The notes under the pieces were generated by a model that had not been told where the DNA came from, did no database searches, and worked only from the letters and a program-made list of their open reading frames with translations. Shown here in pieces: positions 38,528-49,527 of a DNA stretch of 64,000 bases; position 1 is the stretch's first letter; every line of letters starts with the position of its first letter. The position numbers and the translations under genes are program-made. The stretch comes from Rhodocyclales bacterium (lineage in GTDB: Bacteria; Pseudomonadota; Gammaproteobacteria; Burkholderiales; Rhodocyclaceae), in the NCBI GenBank assembly GCA_016214145.1, contig JACRPA010000003.1, positions 248,001 to 312,000 of the forward strand. The letters are read 5' to 3'.

Positions 38528-39921
38528 TGAACCTGATGGAAGCGGCCCTCGCCACCGGCGGCACGGCGCTCAACGGCAATCCGCGCATCGAGGGCGTGTC
38601 CACCGACACGCGCACGCTCGCCAGCGGCGAGCTGTTCATCGCCCTCAAGGGCGAGCGCTTCGATGGCCACGAATTCATCGAGACCGCCGCCGGGCGCGGC
38701 GCCGCCGCGGTGATGGTCGACCGGGAATGGGCCGACGCTCATGCCCTCGCCCTGCCGGCGCTGGCGGTGGCCGACACGCGCCTGGCGCTGGGCGCTCTCG
38801 GCGCCTGGTGGCGCGCCCGCTTCGACATCCCGCTCATCGGCGTCACCGGCAGCAACGGCAAGACGACGGTGAAGGAGATGATCGCTTCCATCCTGCGCGC
38901 CCAGGCCGGGGCCGACGGCTACGACGCGGAACTGGCCGTGCTGGCGACCGCGGGCAACCTGAACAACGACATCGGCCTGCCGCTGATGCTGCTGCGCCTG
39001 CACGGCAGCCACCGCGCCGCGGTGATCGAGATGGGCATGAACCACCCGGGCGAGATCGCCTACCTGGCGCGCCTGGCCCAGCCGACCGTGGCGCTGGTGA
39101 ACAACGCCCAGCGCGCGCATCTGGAAGGGCTGGGCGGCGTCGCCGAGGTGGCGCGCGCCAAGGGCGAGATCTTCGGCGGCCTGCGCGAAGGCGGCACGGC
39201 CGTGATCAACGCCGACGATCCCTTCGCCGGCCTCTGGCGCGACCTCAACGTTGGCCGCCGCACGGCGAGCTTCGGCCTCGATCATCCCGCCGACGTGCAG
39301 GGGCGGGTCGAGCTGAAGGCGCTCGGCAGCACGCTCGCCATCACGGCGGCGCAGGGCACGGCCGAGGTGGCGCTGCGCGTGCCCGGCGTGCACAACGCGC
39401 GCAATGCGCTGGCGGCCGCGACGGCGGCGCTGGCGGCGGGCGCCTCGCTGGCCGCCGTATCGGCGGGACTGACTTTGTTCGGCGGGGTCCGCGGGCGCCT
39501 GCAGGTGCGTCCGGCCGCCGCCGGGGCGGTGCTCATCGACGACAGCTACAACGCCAATCCGGATTCGGTGCGCGCAGCCATCGACGTGCTGGCGGCCACG
39601 CCGGGCCGCAAGATCCTCGTGCTCGGCGACATGGGCGAGATCGGCGGACAGGCCGGGCAGTTCCACGACGAGATCGGCGGCTATGCCAAGAGCCAGGGGG
39701 TGGACCAGCTGTACGCCCTGGGCGAGCAGAGCGAGCTGGCGTCGCGCAATTTCGGCGCCGGCGGCCAGCATTTCGACGGCGTCGAGGCGCTGCTGGCGGC
39801 GCTGGCGCCGCAGCTGGACGGCAACACGGCGGTGCTGGTGAAGGGCTCGCGCTTCATGCGCATGGAGCGGGTGGCGGATGTCATCGCGGATGACGGCAAG
39901 TCGGGAAACGGAGCGCATTGA
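38527..39921 (+). CDS. murF: UDP-MurNAc-tripeptide--D-Ala-D-Ala ligase
   Basis: 464 aa. Adds D-Ala-D-Ala to the UDP-MurNAc tripeptide. ATP loop GVTGSNGKTTVKEM; EMGMNHPGEIAYL and DDSYNANPDSV are MurF-typical. The ATG at 38527 overlaps the murE TGA by one base; the GTG one codon earlier is equivalent. A spacer of about 150 bases follows before mraY. Confidence 0.96.
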   Translation: MNLMEAALATGGTALNGNPRIEGVSTDTRTLASGELFIALKGERFDGHEFIETAAGRGAAAVMVDREWADAHALALPALAVADTRLALGALGAWWRARFDIPLIGVTGSNGKTTVKEMIASILRAQAGADGYDAELAVLATAGNLNNDIGLPLMLLRLHGSHRAAVIEMGMNHPGEIAYLARLAQPTVALVNNAQRAHLEGLGGVAEVARAKGEIFGGLREGGTAVINADDPFAGLWRDLNVGRRTASFGLDHPADVQGRVELKALGSTLAITAAQGTAEVALRVPGVHNARNALAAATAALAAGASLAAVSAGLTLFGGVRGRLQVRPAAAGAVLIDDSYNANPDSVRAAIDVLAATPGRKILVLGDMGEIGGQAGQFHDEIGGYAKSQGVDQLYALGEQSELASRNFGAGGQHFDGVEALLAALAPQLDGNTAVLVKGSRFMRMERVADVIADDGKSGNGAH

Positions 39922-40068
39922 TGGTGAACACGGAGGGCATGGTAGCGGGGATGGGCGGACGAGCCAGCATTGATGCTGCGGCCCGGAGGGGTTGCTTGGA
40001 GAATCCATTGACGCCGTCTGCCGTGCCCTCCGGTTTCCCCAGCGATGCGATTGCGGAAGGCGGGCAGC
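39922..40068. other. murF-mraY spacer with distant inverted repeat
   Basis: 147 bases without a gene, the first real gap in the dcw operon. CGGAGGGCA (39931-39939) and TGCCCTCCG (40024-40032) are exact inverse copies 84 bases apart, enclosing a GC-rich segment. An RNA stem-loop bringing murF and mraY ends together is possible. It differs from the tandem-unit repeats found at later junctions. Confidence 0.55.
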
Positions 40069-41157
40069 ATGCTGCTTGAACTGGCGCAATGGCTGTCGAA
40101 GGACTTCCGCGTCTTCAACGTCTTCGGCTACATCACGCTGCGCACGGTGCTGGCGGCGATGACGGCGCTGGTCATCTCCTTCCTCTTCGGCCCGGCGGTG
40201 ATCCGCTGGCTGGCGGAGAAGAAGATCGGCCAGGCGGTGCGCGACGACGGTCCGCAATCGCACCTGACCAAGACCGGCACGCCGACCATGGGCGGCGCGC
40301 TGATCCTCATCGCCATCGGCGTCACCACGCTGCTGTGGGGCGATCTCTCCAACCGCTACGTCTGGGTCGTGCTGCTGGTGACGCTGGGCTTCGGCGCGGT
40401 CGGCTGGGTGGACGACTGGCGCAAGGTGGTGCAGCGCAATCCGAAGGGGCTGTCGGCGCGGGCGAAATTCTTCTGGCAGTCGCTGATCGGCGCGGCGGCG
40501 GCGATCTTCCTCGCCGCGACGGCGACGCTGCCGGCGCACACCGAGCTGATCGTGCCCTTCTTCAAGACGGTGGCCTATCCGCTCGGCATCGTCGGCTTCG
40601 TCATCCTCAGCTATTTCGTCATCGTCGGCACCAGCAACGCGGTCAACCTCACCGACGGCCTCGACGGCCTCGCCATCATGCCGACGGTGATGGTGGCCGG
40701 CGCGCTCGCCATCTTCGCCTACGTCGCCGGCCATGCCGGCTTCGCCAAGTACCTCGGCCTGCCCTACATCCCCGGCGCCGGCGAGCTGGCGGTGCTCCTC
40801 GGCGCGCTGTGCGGCGCGGGGCTCGGCTTCCTCTGGTTCAACGCCTATCCGGCGGAAGTCTTCATGGGCGACGTCGGCGCGCTGGCGCTGGGCGCCGCGC
40901 TGGGGACGGTGGCGGTGGTGGTGCGCCAGGAGATCGTGCTCTTCATCATGGGCGGCGTCTTCGTCGTCGAGACCCTGTCGGTGATGATCCAGGTCGCCTA
41001 TTTCAAGGCCACCGGCGGCAAGCGCATCTTCCTCATGGCGCCGCTGCACCACCACTACGAATTGAAGGGCTGGAAAGAGACCCAGGTCGTCGTCCGCTTC
41101 TGGATCATCACCATCATGCTGGTGCTGTTCGGCTTGTCGACATTGAAACTGAGATGA
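40069..41157 (+). CDS. mraY: Phospho-MurNAc-pentapeptide transferase
   Basis: 362 aa, ten-helix inner-membrane enzyme that makes lipid I from UDP-MurNAc-pentapeptide and undecaprenyl phosphate. Hallmarks: [34 protein letters not shown] and [14 protein letters not shown]. The ATG at 40069 (MLLELAQWL) fits the family start; an in-frame ATG eight codons earlier lacks similarity. Confidence 0.97.
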   Translation: MLLELAQWLSKDFRVFNVFGYITLRTVLAAMTALVISFLFGPAVIRWLAEKKIGQAVRDDGPQSHLTKTGTPTMGGALILIAIGVTTLLWGDLSNRYVWVVLLVTLGFGAVGWVDDWRKVVQRNPKGLSARAKFFWQSLIGAAAAIFLAATATLPAHTELIVPFFKTVAYPLGIVGFVILSYFVIVGTSNAVNLTDGLDGLAIMPTVMVAGALAIFAYVAGHAGFAKYLGLPYIPGAGELAVLLGALCGAGLGFLWFNAYPAEVFMGDVGALALGAALGTVAVVVRQEIVLFIMGGVFVVETLSVMIQVAYFKATGGKRIFLMAPLHHHYELKGWKETQVVVRFWIITIMLVLFGLSTLKLR

Positions 41158-41277
41158 AACCTCTTTCGACGCAAAGGGCGCAAAGGCGCAAAGGGCGCAA
41201 AGAAACCGAAAGAACTTGCTTTCGATGTCTTCCTTTGCGTTCTTTGCGCCTTTGCGATCTTTGCGTTGAGAGCGGTT
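41158..41277. repeat. Long inverted repeat of CGCAAAG units (mraY-murD junction)
   Basis: Left arm AACCTCTTTCGACGCAAAG followed by three more GCAAAG units, right arm CTTTGCG units ending GTTGAGAGCGGTT; the arms are inverse, apart from scattered mismatches. Fills the whole gap between mraY and murD. Same family as the copies at 2141, 45040 and 54751. Confidence 0.88.
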
Positions 41278-41284
41278 CGCTATT

Positions 41285-42673
41285 ATGCGTAATTTAGCTG
41301 GCAAAACCGTTTTAGTGCTCGGGCTCGGCGAGTCGGGCCTGGCCATGGCGCAATGGCTGCATCGGCAGGGCGCCCGCGTGCGCGTGGCCGATTCGCGCAG
41401 CGAGCCGCCGTTCGCCGCCGAACTCAAACGCAGCGCCCCCGGCGCGACGCTGCTGACCGGCTCCTTCAACGACGACATGCTGGCCGGCGCCGACCTGATC
41501 GGCCTCTCGCCGGGCCTGTCGCTCAATGAACCCGTCGTCGCGGAGGCCGCACGGCGCGGCATCCCGATCGTCGGCGAGATCGAGCTGTTCGCCGGCGCCC
41601 TGCGCGAACTCGGTGCGTGCAACGGCTGCAAGGTCATCGCCATCACCGGCACCAACGGCAAGACCACCACCACGGCCATGGTCGGCGCGCTCTGCCGCGC
41701 CGCCGGCAAGGTGACGGCGGTGGCCGGCAACATCAGCCCGGCGGCGCTCTCCGCCCTGATGACCTGCCTCGACTCCGGCAAGCTGCCGGAAGTCTGGGTG
41801 CTGGAGCTGTCGAGCTTCCAGCTGGAGACGACAGTGAGCCTGGCGGCGGACGCCGCCGCGGTGCTCAATGTCAGCGACGACCATCTCGACCGCTATGCCG
41901 GCCTGGACGACTACGCCGCAGCCAAGGCGCGCATCTTCGCCGGCTCCGGCGCGCAGGTGCTCAACCGCCAGGACGCGCGCGTCATGGCCATGGCGAGCGC
42001 CGTGTCGCGCAGACTGACTTTTGCTGTGGACGCGCCCGCCGGCGCCGACGACTTCGGCATCGCGGACGGCTGGCTGATGCAGGGCGGCGAGCGCCTCCTG
42101 CGCGCCGACGAGTTGGCGCTCGCCGGGCTGCACAACGCCGCCAACGCGCTGGCCGCGCTGGCCCTGTGCCGCGCCATCGGCCTGCCCCTGGCGCCGCTGC
42201 TGCCGGCGCTGCGCGCGTTCAAGGGCCTGCCGCACCGCGTCGAGCGCATCGCCGAGATCGACGGCGTCGCCTGGTACGACGATTCGAAGGGCACCAACGT
42301 CGGCGCCACGGTGGCTGCGCTGGAGGGATTGGGCCGCAAGGTGGTGCTGATCGCCGGTGGCGATGGCAAAGGCCAGGATTTTTCGCCCCTGACGCCGGCC
42401 CTGGCCGCGCACGGCCGTGCTCTCGTGCTGATCGGCCGCGACGCCATGAAGATCGAGGCCGCCGTGGCCGACTGCGGCGTGCCGATCATCCATGCCCAGG
42501 ACATGGAGCAGGCCGTGTGCAAGGCGGCGGTGGCCGCCCGCGCCGGCGATGCCGTGCTGCTCTCGCCGGCCTGCGCCAGCTTCGACATGTTCCGCAACTA
42601 CGCGCATCGCGCCGAGGTGTTCGCGCAGGCGGTGCGCGAACTGGCCGCGGCGAGGCAGAAGGAGGCCTCGTGA
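41285..42673 (+). CDS. murD: UDP-MurNAc-L-Ala--D-Glu ligase
   Basis: 462 aa Mur ligase adding D-glutamate. N-terminal Rossmann part ([18 protein letters not shown]), ATP loop [14 protein letters not shown] and [10 protein letters not shown] are diagnostic. The ATG at 41285 sits only 8 bases past the inverted repeat, so a folded RNA element would lie almost against its ribosome site. ftsW overlaps its stop by 4 bases. Confidence 0.97.
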   Translation: MRNLAGKTVLVLGLGESGLAMAQWLHRQGARVRVADSRSEPPFAAELKRSAPGATLLTGSFNDDMLAGADLIGLSPGLSLNEPVVAEAARRGIPIVGEIELFAGALRELGACNGCKVIAITGTNGKTTTTAMVGALCRAAGKVTAVAGNISPAALSALMTCLDSGKLPEVWVLELSSFQLETTVSLAADAAAVLNVSDDHLDRYAGLDDYAAAKARIFAGSGAQVLNRQDARVMAMASAVSRRLTFAVDAPAGADDFGIADGWLMQGGERLLRADELALAGLHNAANALAALALCRAIGLPLAPLLPALRAFKGLPHRVERIAEIDGVAWYDDSKGTNVGATVAALEGLGRKVVLIAGGDGKGQDFSPLTPALAAHGRALVLIGRDAMKIEAAVADCGVPIIHAQDMEQAVCKAAVAARAGDAVLLSPACASFDMFRNYAHRAEVFAQAVRELAAARQKEAS

Positions 42674-43845
42674 GTACCCAGGCCATGCAGGGTTTCCGCG
42701 CCGGCAGTCCGGCCCAGCCGCAGGAGCTGGATGCCATGCTGCTGTGGCCGGCGCTGGGGTTGCTGCTGTTCGGCATGGTGATGGTGTACTCGGCTTCCAT
42801 CGCCACGGCCGAGGGCAGCCGCTTCACCGGCCACCAGCCGGCCTACTTCCTCATCCGCCACGGCGTCTTCCTCGCCATCGGCCTGATCGCCGCAGTGGTG
42901 GCGTTCCAGGTGCCGCTGCGCGTCTGGCAGCAGAGCGCGCCGTGGCTGTTCCTCGTCGGCGTGGCGCTGCTGGTGCTGGTGCTCATCCCGCATGTCGGCC
43001 GCGAGGTCAACGGCGCGCGCCGCTGGCTGTCGCTCGGCCTGGTCAACCTGCAGCCGTCCGAGCTGATGAAGCTCTTCGCGGTGCTCTACGCCGCCGACTA
43101 CACGGTGCGCAAGCTGGCCGACATGGGCAGCTTCCGCCGCGGCTTCGTGCCGATGGCCCTGGTCATGGCGCTGGTCGGCGGGCTGCTGCTGCGCGAGCCG
43201 GATTTCGGCGCCTTCGTCGTCATCATCTGCATCGCCATGGGCATCCTCTTCCTCGGCGGCATCAACGCGCGGCTGTTCACCGTTCTGTTCCTCTTCCTCG
43301 CGCTGGCCTTCGTCGTCCTCATCTGGGTGTCGCCCTACCGGCGGGAACGCATCTTCGGCTTCATGGATCCATGGTCGGACGCCTTCGGCAAGGGCTATCA
43401 GCTCTCGCACGCCCTGATCGCCTTCGGCCGCGGCGAGTGGTTCGGCGTCGGCCTCGGCGGCAGCATCGAGAAGCTGTTCTACCTGCCCGAGGCGCACACC
43501 GACTTCCTGCTGGCGGTGATCGCCGAGGAACTCGGCCTGGCCGGCGTGCTGGCGGTGATCGTGCTGTTCGCCCTGATCGTGCAGCGCGCCTTCGCCATCG
43601 GCCGCCAGGCGCTGCTGCTGGAGCGCATCCATGCCGGACTGGTGGCGCAGGGCATCGGCATCTGGCTCGGCGTGCAGGCCTTCATCAACATGGGCGTGAA
43701 CATGGGCCTGCTGCCGACCAAGGGCCTGACCCTGCCGCTGATGAGCTTCGGCGGCTCGGGGATTCTGGCGAACTGCGTGGCGCTGGCGATCCTGCTGCGC
43801 GTGGACTACGAGAACCGCGCGTTGATGCGGGGGCAGTCGGTATGA
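42670..43845 (+). CDS. ftsW: Septal peptidoglycan glycosyltransferase FtsW
   Basis: 391 aa, ten-helix SEDS protein that polymerises septal glycan with FtsI. GTG start at 42670 in a GTGA overlap with murD. Signature pieces: [35 protein letters not shown] and [15 protein letters not shown]. Length normal. Confidence 0.96.
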   Translation: MSTQAMQGFRAGSPAQPQELDAMLLWPALGLLLFGMVMVYSASIATAEGSRFTGHQPAYFLIRHGVFLAIGLIAAVVAFQVPLRVWQQSAPWLFLVGVALLVLVLIPHVGREVNGARRWLSLGLVNLQPSELMKLFAVLYAADYTVRKLADMGSFRRGFVPMALVMALVGGLLLREPDFGAFVVIICIAMGILFLGGINARLFTVLFLFLALAFVVLIWVSPYRRERIFGFMDPWSDAFGKGYQLSHALIAFGRGEWFGVGLGGSIEKLFYLPEAHTDFLLAVIAEELGLAGVLAVIVLFALIVQRAFAIGRQALLLERIHAGLVAQGIGIWLGVQAFINMGVNMGLLPTKGLTLPLMSFGGSGILANCVALAILLRVDYENRALMRGQSV

Positions 43846-43854
43846 GAAAAACTC

Positions 43855-43968
43855 CACCACCAAGACACCAAGACACCAAGGTACACCAAGATTTCATTGG
43901 GGTTTCTTGGTGCTGCTTGGTGTCCTCCAAGGGGATTTCCTTCGGGGCATCTTGGTGCCTTGGTGGTG
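43855..43968. repeat. Long inverted repeat of ACCAAG units (ftsW-murG junction)
   Basis: Left arm CACCACCAAGACACCAAG plus further ACCAAG units to 43890; right arm of CTTGGTG units ends with CTTGGTGCCTTGGTGGTG at 43951-43968. An inner CTTGGTG/CCAAG pair makes the fold compound. It ends five bases before the murG ATG at 43973. Sister of the element at 50760 before ftsZ. Confidence 0.85.
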
Positions 43969-43972
43969 AAGA

Positions 43973-45034
43973 ATGAATCGAACAATTCTCATCATGGCGG
44001 GCGGCACCGGTGGCCACGTCTTTCCGGGGCTGGCGGTGGCGGATTTCCTCCACGCCCAGGGCTGGCGCGTGGTGTGGATGGGCAACCCCGAGGGCATGGA
44101 AGCGCGGTTGGTTCCGATGCGCGGCTACGAGATGGCCTGGGTGCGCTTCGCCGCGCTGCGCGGCAAGGGGTTGCTGCGCGCGCTGCTGCTGCCGGCGAAC
44201 CTGCTGCGCGCCTTCAGCCAGGCGCTGCGCGAACTGTCGCGCGTCAAGCCGAACGTCGTGCTCGGCATGGGCGGCTACGTCACCTTCCCCGGCGGCATGA
44301 TGGCGGCGCTGACCGGCCGGCCGCTGGTGGTGCACGAGCAGAATTCCGTGGCGGGACTGGCCAACCGCGTGCTGGCCGGCGTGGCCGACCGCGTCCTCAG
44401 CGGATTCCCGGGCGTGCTGAAGCGGGGCGTGTGGACCGGCAATCCGGTGCGCGCGGAAATCGCCGCGTTGGCGGAGCCATCGCAGCGCTACGCCGCGCGC
44501 AGCGGGCGCCTGAACGTTCTGGTGGTGGGCGGCAGCCTGGGCGCCCAGGCCCTCAACGACGCCGTGCCGCGGGCGCTGACTTTGCTGGCGCCGGAACAGC
44601 GGCCGCGGGTGACGCACCAGTCGGGCGCGAAGCAGATCGAGGCGCTGCACGCCGCCTACGCGGTGGCGGGGGTGGAAGCGGAACTGCTCGGCTTCATCGA
44701 CGACATGGCGGCGCGCTATGCCGCGGCGGACCTGGTGATCTGCCGCGCCGGCGCGCTCACCATCGCCGAACTCTCGGCTGCCGGCGTCGCCAGCGTGCTG
44801 GTGCCCTTCCCGCATGCGGTGGACGACCACCAGACCGGCAATGCGCGCTTCCTCTCGGAAGCCGGCGCGGCCATCCTGCTGCCGCAGGCGGAGCTCACGC
44901 CGGAGAAACTCGCCGGCCTGCTGCGCGAGTTGACGCGCGAAAAGCTCGCCGCTATGGCAGGGAAGGCCCGCGCGCTGGCCAAGCCCGAAGCAACGCGTGC
45001 CGTGGCGGAGATTTGCATGGAGGTGGCGAGATGA
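43973..45034 (+). CDS. murG: Lipid II synthase (UDP-GlcNAc transferase)
   Basis: 353 aa, membrane-associated GT28 enzyme adding GlcNAc to lipid I. N-terminal [42 protein letters not shown] and [11 protein letters not shown] are the family G-loops. The ATG at 43973 lies immediately after the ACCAAG inverted repeat, whose 3' arm therefore overlaps the ribosome-binding region. Confidence 0.97.
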   Translation: MNRTILIMAGGTGGHVFPGLAVADFLHAQGWRVVWMGNPEGMEARLVPMRGYEMAWVRFAALRGKGLLRALLLPANLLRAFSQALRELSRVKPNVVLGMGGYVTFPGGMMAALTGRPLVVHEQNSVAGLANRVLAGVADRVLSGFPGVLKRGVWTGNPVRAEIAALAEPSQRYAARSGRLNVLVVGGSLGAQALNDAVPRALTLLAPEQRPRVTHQSGAKQIEALHAAYAVAGVEAELLGFIDDMAARYAAADLVICRAGALTIAELSAAGVASVLVPFPHAVDDHQTGNARFLSEAGAAILLPQAELTPEKLAGLLRELTREKLAAMAGKARALAKPEATRAVAEICMEVAR

Positions 45035-45039
45035 AAAGG

Positions 45040-45150
45040 CAACCTCTATTAACGCAGAGATCGCAAAGACGCAAAGGACGCAAAGAAATTCATGAAAGGT
45101 TTTCTTTGCGCTCTTTGCGTCTTTGCGTCCTTTGCGTTGTATGCGGTTTG
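45040..45150. repeat. Long inverted repeat of CGCAAAG units (murG-murC junction)
   Basis: Left arm AACCTCTATTAACGCAGAG then ATCGCAAAG, ACGCAAAGG, ACGCAAAG; right arm CTTTGCGCTCTTTGCGTCTTTGCG and so on, ending GTTGTATGCGGTTT. Nearly perfect pairing in the distal units. The murC ATG follows 17 bases later. Confidence 0.88.
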
Positions 45151-45167
45151 CAGGCGGAGGTTCGGAC

Positions 45168-46553
<1,386 letters not shown>

Positions 46554-46560
46554 TGAAGGC

Positions 46561-46668
46561 GCTTCTGACACAGAGAACACAGAGGCACAGAGAGCACAGA
46601 GAAAGGCTTTTTCCCGGTTCTTCTCTGTGTCCTCTGTGCCTCTGTGCCCTCTGTGTTGAAAGAGGTTT
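46561..46668. repeat. Long inverted repeat of CACAGAG units (murC-murB junction)
   Basis: Left arm TGACACAGAGAACACAGAGG and further CACAGAG units to 46602; right arm CTCTGTG units ending CTCTGTGTTGAAAGAGGTTT at 46668. Its terminal GTTGAAAGAGGTTT is identical to the end of the CGCAAAG element at 2241-2253, although the repeated units differ. Confidence 0.88.
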
Positions 46669-46692
46669 GACGTTTGCTGACGGTTTAAGCGT

Positions 46693-47610
46693 ATGGACAT
46701 GTCCGAGCTGAGGCATCTGGAGAGCGTGTTGCGCGGCGAGCTGCGGTTCAACGAGCCGATGGCGCGGCACGTCACCTGGCGCGCCGGCGGCGCGGCGGCG
46801 CGCGCCTATGTTCCGGCCGACCTCGACGACCTCGCCGCCTTCCTGCGCGCCACCCGCATCGACGAGCCGCTGCTCTTCGCAGGGCTGGGCAGCAACCTGC
46901 TGGTGCGCGACGGGGGCTTCGACGGCACCGTGGTCTTCCTGCACGCCGTGCTGGGGAGACTGACTTTGTCGGAAGACGGCCTCGTGTATGCCGAGGCCGG
47001 CGTCGCCAGCCCGAAAGTGGCGCGCTTCGCTGCCAACCACGATCTCGCAGGCGCGGAATTCCTCGCCGGCATTCCCGGCACGGTGGGTGGCGCGCTGGCC
47101 ATGAACGCCGGCTGCCATGGCGGCGAGACCTGGGCCATCGTCGATCGCGTGCTGATGCTCGACCGCCACGGCAAGCTGCGCGAGCGCCGGGCGGAGGATT
47201 TCGAGATCGGCTACCGCCATGTCGGGCTGCGCGAGGCGAGCGACGAGCTGTTCGCCGCCGCCTGGTTCCGCCTGCCGGCGGGCGAGGGCGCGGCCTCGCG
47301 CGGGCGCATCCGCGAACTGCTGGAAAAGCGCATCGCGAGCCAGCCGCTGCAGTTGCCGAATGCCGGCTCGGTGTTCCGCAATCCGCCGGGCGACCATGCG
47401 GCGCGGCTGATCGAGGCGGCGGGGCTGAAGGGCTTGCAGGTCGGCGGCGCGCGGGTGTCGGAGAAGCATGCGAACTTCATCGTGAATCCGGAGCGGCGGG
47501 CGACGGCGGCGGACATCGAAATGTTGATCGAACGGGTGCAGGAAGTCGTGTGCGGGAAGTTCGGCGTCGAACTGGTGCGGGAAGTGAGAATTGTTGGGGA
47601 AAAAGCATGA
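46693..47610 (+). CDS. murB: UDP-N-acetylenolpyruvoylglucosamine reductase
   Basis: 305 aa FAD enzyme reducing the enolpyruvyl group to make UDP-MurNAc. FAD-binding [31 protein letters not shown], and [15 protein letters not shown] with the proton-donor Ser. Its length is that of the shorter (type II-like) MurB, below the roughly 340 of E. coli. ATG at 46693; an ATG two codons on (46699) is also possible. Confidence 0.95.
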   Translation: MDMSELRHLESVLRGELRFNEPMARHVTWRAGGAAARAYVPADLDDLAAFLRATRIDEPLLFAGLGSNLLVRDGGFDGTVVFLHAVLGRLTLSEDGLVYAEAGVASPKVARFAANHDLAGAEFLAGIPGTVGGALAMNAGCHGGETWAIVDRVLMLDRHGKLRERRAEDFEIGYRHVGLREASDELFAAAWFRLPAGEGAASRGRIRELLEKRIASQPLQLPNAGSVFRNPPGDHAARLIEAAGLKGLQVGGARVSEKHANFIVNPERRATAADIEMLIERVQEVVCGKFGVELVREVRIVGEKA

Positions 47611-47685
47611 ACCACAGAGGACACAGAGAACACAGAGATTTCGAAAAGAAAAGATTTCTCTGTGAACTCTGTGCTCTCTGTGGTT
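47611..47685. repeat. Inverted repeat of CACAGAG units (murB-ddl junction)
   Basis: ACCACAGAGGACACAGAG plus one more unit on the left, CTCTGTG units ending CTCTGTGGTT on the right, around an A-rich loop. It starts on the base after the murB stop; the ddl ribosome site TTTTAGGAGC follows within a few bases. Confidence 0.88.
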
Positions 47686-47705
47686 AAAGGTTTTAGGAGC
47701 AACAA

Positions 47706-48623
47706 GTGAATACTGTGGATTACGGGAAAGTGGCGGTGTTGATGGGCGGCTCCTCCGCCGAGCGCGAAATTTCGTTCATGTCCGGCAAGGCGGTGCTGGC
47801 GGCGCTCGTCAAGCGCGGCGTCGATGCGCACGCCTTCGATCCGGCCGAGCGGTCGCTGTGGGCGCTGAAGGAAGAGGGCTTCGGCCGCGTCTTCATCGCC
47901 CTGCACGGCCGCGGCGGCGAGGACGGCACGGTGCAGGGCGCGCTCGAGCTGATGGGCATCCCCTACACCGGCAGCGGCGTGATGGCCTCGGCGCTCTCCA
48001 TGGACAAGTGGCGCACCAAGATGGTGTGGCACGCCAGCCACCTGCCGACGCCGGCCTGGCACATCCTCAAGGCCGACACCGACTGGAACGCCGTCGTCGA
48101 CGAGCTTGGCCTGCCGCTCTTCGTCAAGCCGGCGCGCGAGGGTTCCAGCGTCGGCGCCACAAAGGTGACGCGCGCGGCGGACCTGCGCGCGGCCTACGAG
48201 GACGCCGTCAGGCACGACCCGCTGGTGCTGGCCGAGCAGTTCGTCGAGGGCGAGGAACTCACCGCGGCCTTTCTCGGCAGGCGGGCGTTGCCGCTGGTGC
48301 GCATCGTCGCGCCGGGAGGCAACTACGACTGGCAGAACAAGTATTTCAGCGACGAGACGCAATATTTCTGTCCGAGCGGCCTGCCCGAATCGGCCGAAGA
48401 GACGATCCAGGACCTGGTGATGGAGGCGGCGCAACTGCTCGACTGCCGCGGCTGGGGACGCGCCGATCTGATCATGGATGCCGCCGGCAAGCCCTGGCTG
48501 CTGGAGATGAACACTTCGCCGGGCATGACGGGGCATTCGCTGGTGCCGATGGCGGCGCGCGCCGTCGGCATCGGCTTCGAGGATTTGTGCGTGGAAATTC
48601 TGGAGCAGGCGACGCTTGGCTAA
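47706..48623 (+). CDS. ddl: D-alanine--D-alanine ligase
   Basis: 305 aa ATP-grasp enzyme supplying D-Ala-D-Ala to Mur[48 protein letters not shown] and [16 protein letters not shown] are diagnostic. GTG start at 47706 preceded by TAGGAGC. ftsQ starts within its last codons. Confidence 0.96.
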   Translation: MNTVDYGKVAVLMGGSSAEREISFMSGKAVLAALVKRGVDAHAFDPAERSLWALKEEGFGRVFIALHGRGGEDGTVQGALELMGIPYTGSGVMASALSMDKWRTKMVWHASHLPTPAWHILKADTDWNAVVDELGLPLFVKPAREGSSVGATKVTRAADLRAAYEDAVRHDPLVLAEQFVEGEELTAAFLGRRALPLVRIVAPGGNYDWQNKYFSDETQYFCPSGLPESAEETIQDLVMEAAQLLDCRGWGRADLIMDAAGKPWLLEMNTSPGMTGHSLVPMAARAVGIGFEDLCVEILEQATLG

Positions 48624-49389
48624 AAGGAAGACGAACGATGCCACGGGTTTTTGGGACAGGCCGCAACTGATGAACCTGATCGCCGATCTGCTGTTCTTCG
48701 CCTCGGCGCTGGCGCTGGGCTATGCCGCCACGCTGGCGCTGGCGCGCCTGCCCTTCTTTCCGCTGCGCGCGGTGACCGTCGCCGGCCCGCTGCAGGAGGT
48801 GACGGCGACGCAGGTGGAATACGCCGCGAGCAGCGCGGTGGCCGGCAATTTCTTCACCGTGAATCTCGACGCGGTACGGGCGGCCTTCGAGAAGCTGCCC
48901 TGGGTGCGCAAGGCGGAGGTGCGGCGGCGCTGGCCGGACGGCCTTGAGCTGGCCATCGAGGAGCATGTCGCCGCGGCGCGCTGGAAAAATGCCGAAGGCG
49001 TCGAGGCGCGACTGGTGAACCGCGAGGGCGAGGTGTTCGCCGCCGCCAGCAACGCGACGCTGCCGCTGTTCGTCGGCCCGGAGGGCACGGCCCCCCTGAT
49101 CATGGCGCGCTATCACGAACTGCGGCCGCTGATCGAACCGCTCGGGCGGCAGCCGCAAAGCCTGGTGCTCAGTGCGCGGCAGGCCTGGCAGATGAAGCTG
49201 GACGACGGCGTTCTGCTGGATCTCGGCCGCGACCAGGCCAAGTCGCGGGTGAGCGAGCGGCTGCAGCGCTTCACGACTGTCTATGGCCAGGCGGCGGAGC
49301 GGCTGAAGGCGCGCGCCGACGTCATCGATTTGCGCTATCCGAACGGCTTCGCCATGCGCGTGGCCAGGGCGGGGGAAGGGAAGAGATGA
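48616..49389 (+). CDS. ftsQ: Cell division protein FtsQ
   Basis: 257 aa bitopic divisome protein linking early and late proteins. Cytoplasmic [15 protein letters not shown], helix at about 22-44, POTRA domain ([20 protein letters not shown]) and C-terminal beta domain. The start is uncertain: TTG at 48616 (overlapping ddl by 8 bases) keeps the conserved Trp before the helix; the first ATG is at 48670 and would remove it. Confidence 0.9.
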   Translation: MAKRKTNDATGFWDRPQLMNLIADLLFFASALALGYAATLALARLPFFPLRAVTVAGPLQEVTATQVEYAASSAVAGNFFTVNLDAVRAAFEKLPWVRKAEVRRRWPDGLELAIEEHVAAARWKNAEGVEARLVNREGEVFAAASNATLPLFVGPEGTAPLIMARYHELRPLIEPLGRQPQSLVLSARQAWQMKLDDGVLLDLGRDQAKSRVSERLQRFTTVYGQAAERLKARADVIDLRYPNGFAMRVARAGEGKR

Positions 49390-49488
49390 GCGCCGTACGC
49401 CGGGCCGCCCTGACCGAAGGAAATCCCTGTGGGACAAGTGCGGCGCAGTCAACAACATGGAACGAGCGCGGCTCGCGAACAAACGTCA

Positions 49489-49509
49489 CCCCCTTCCGTG
49501 GGAAGGGGG
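49489..49509. other. Hairpin upstream of ftsA
   Basis: CCCCCTTCC / GGAAGGGGG with a short loop, in the 138-base ftsQ-ftsA spacer. It is 19 bases before the ftsA ATG. 'CCCCCTTCCGTGGGAAGGGGG' is a common intergenic palindrome type. It might lower FtsA relative to FtsZ; that is inference. Confidence 0.55.
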
Positions 49510-49527
49510 ATGGGGGAAAGGTGGTTC

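Noticed and set aside
38437-41868. 1143-codon minus-strand open frame across murF and mraY
   Set aside because: It crosses well-identified genes on the other strand, has a compositionally biased translation and includes the inverted-repeat spacer. It is a GC-driven shadow frame.
45040-45150. Could the regularly spaced GCAAAG units be a CRISPR array?
   Set aside because: Units are only 7-9 bases with no spacers of 25-40 bases, the second half is inverted, and no cas genes are present.
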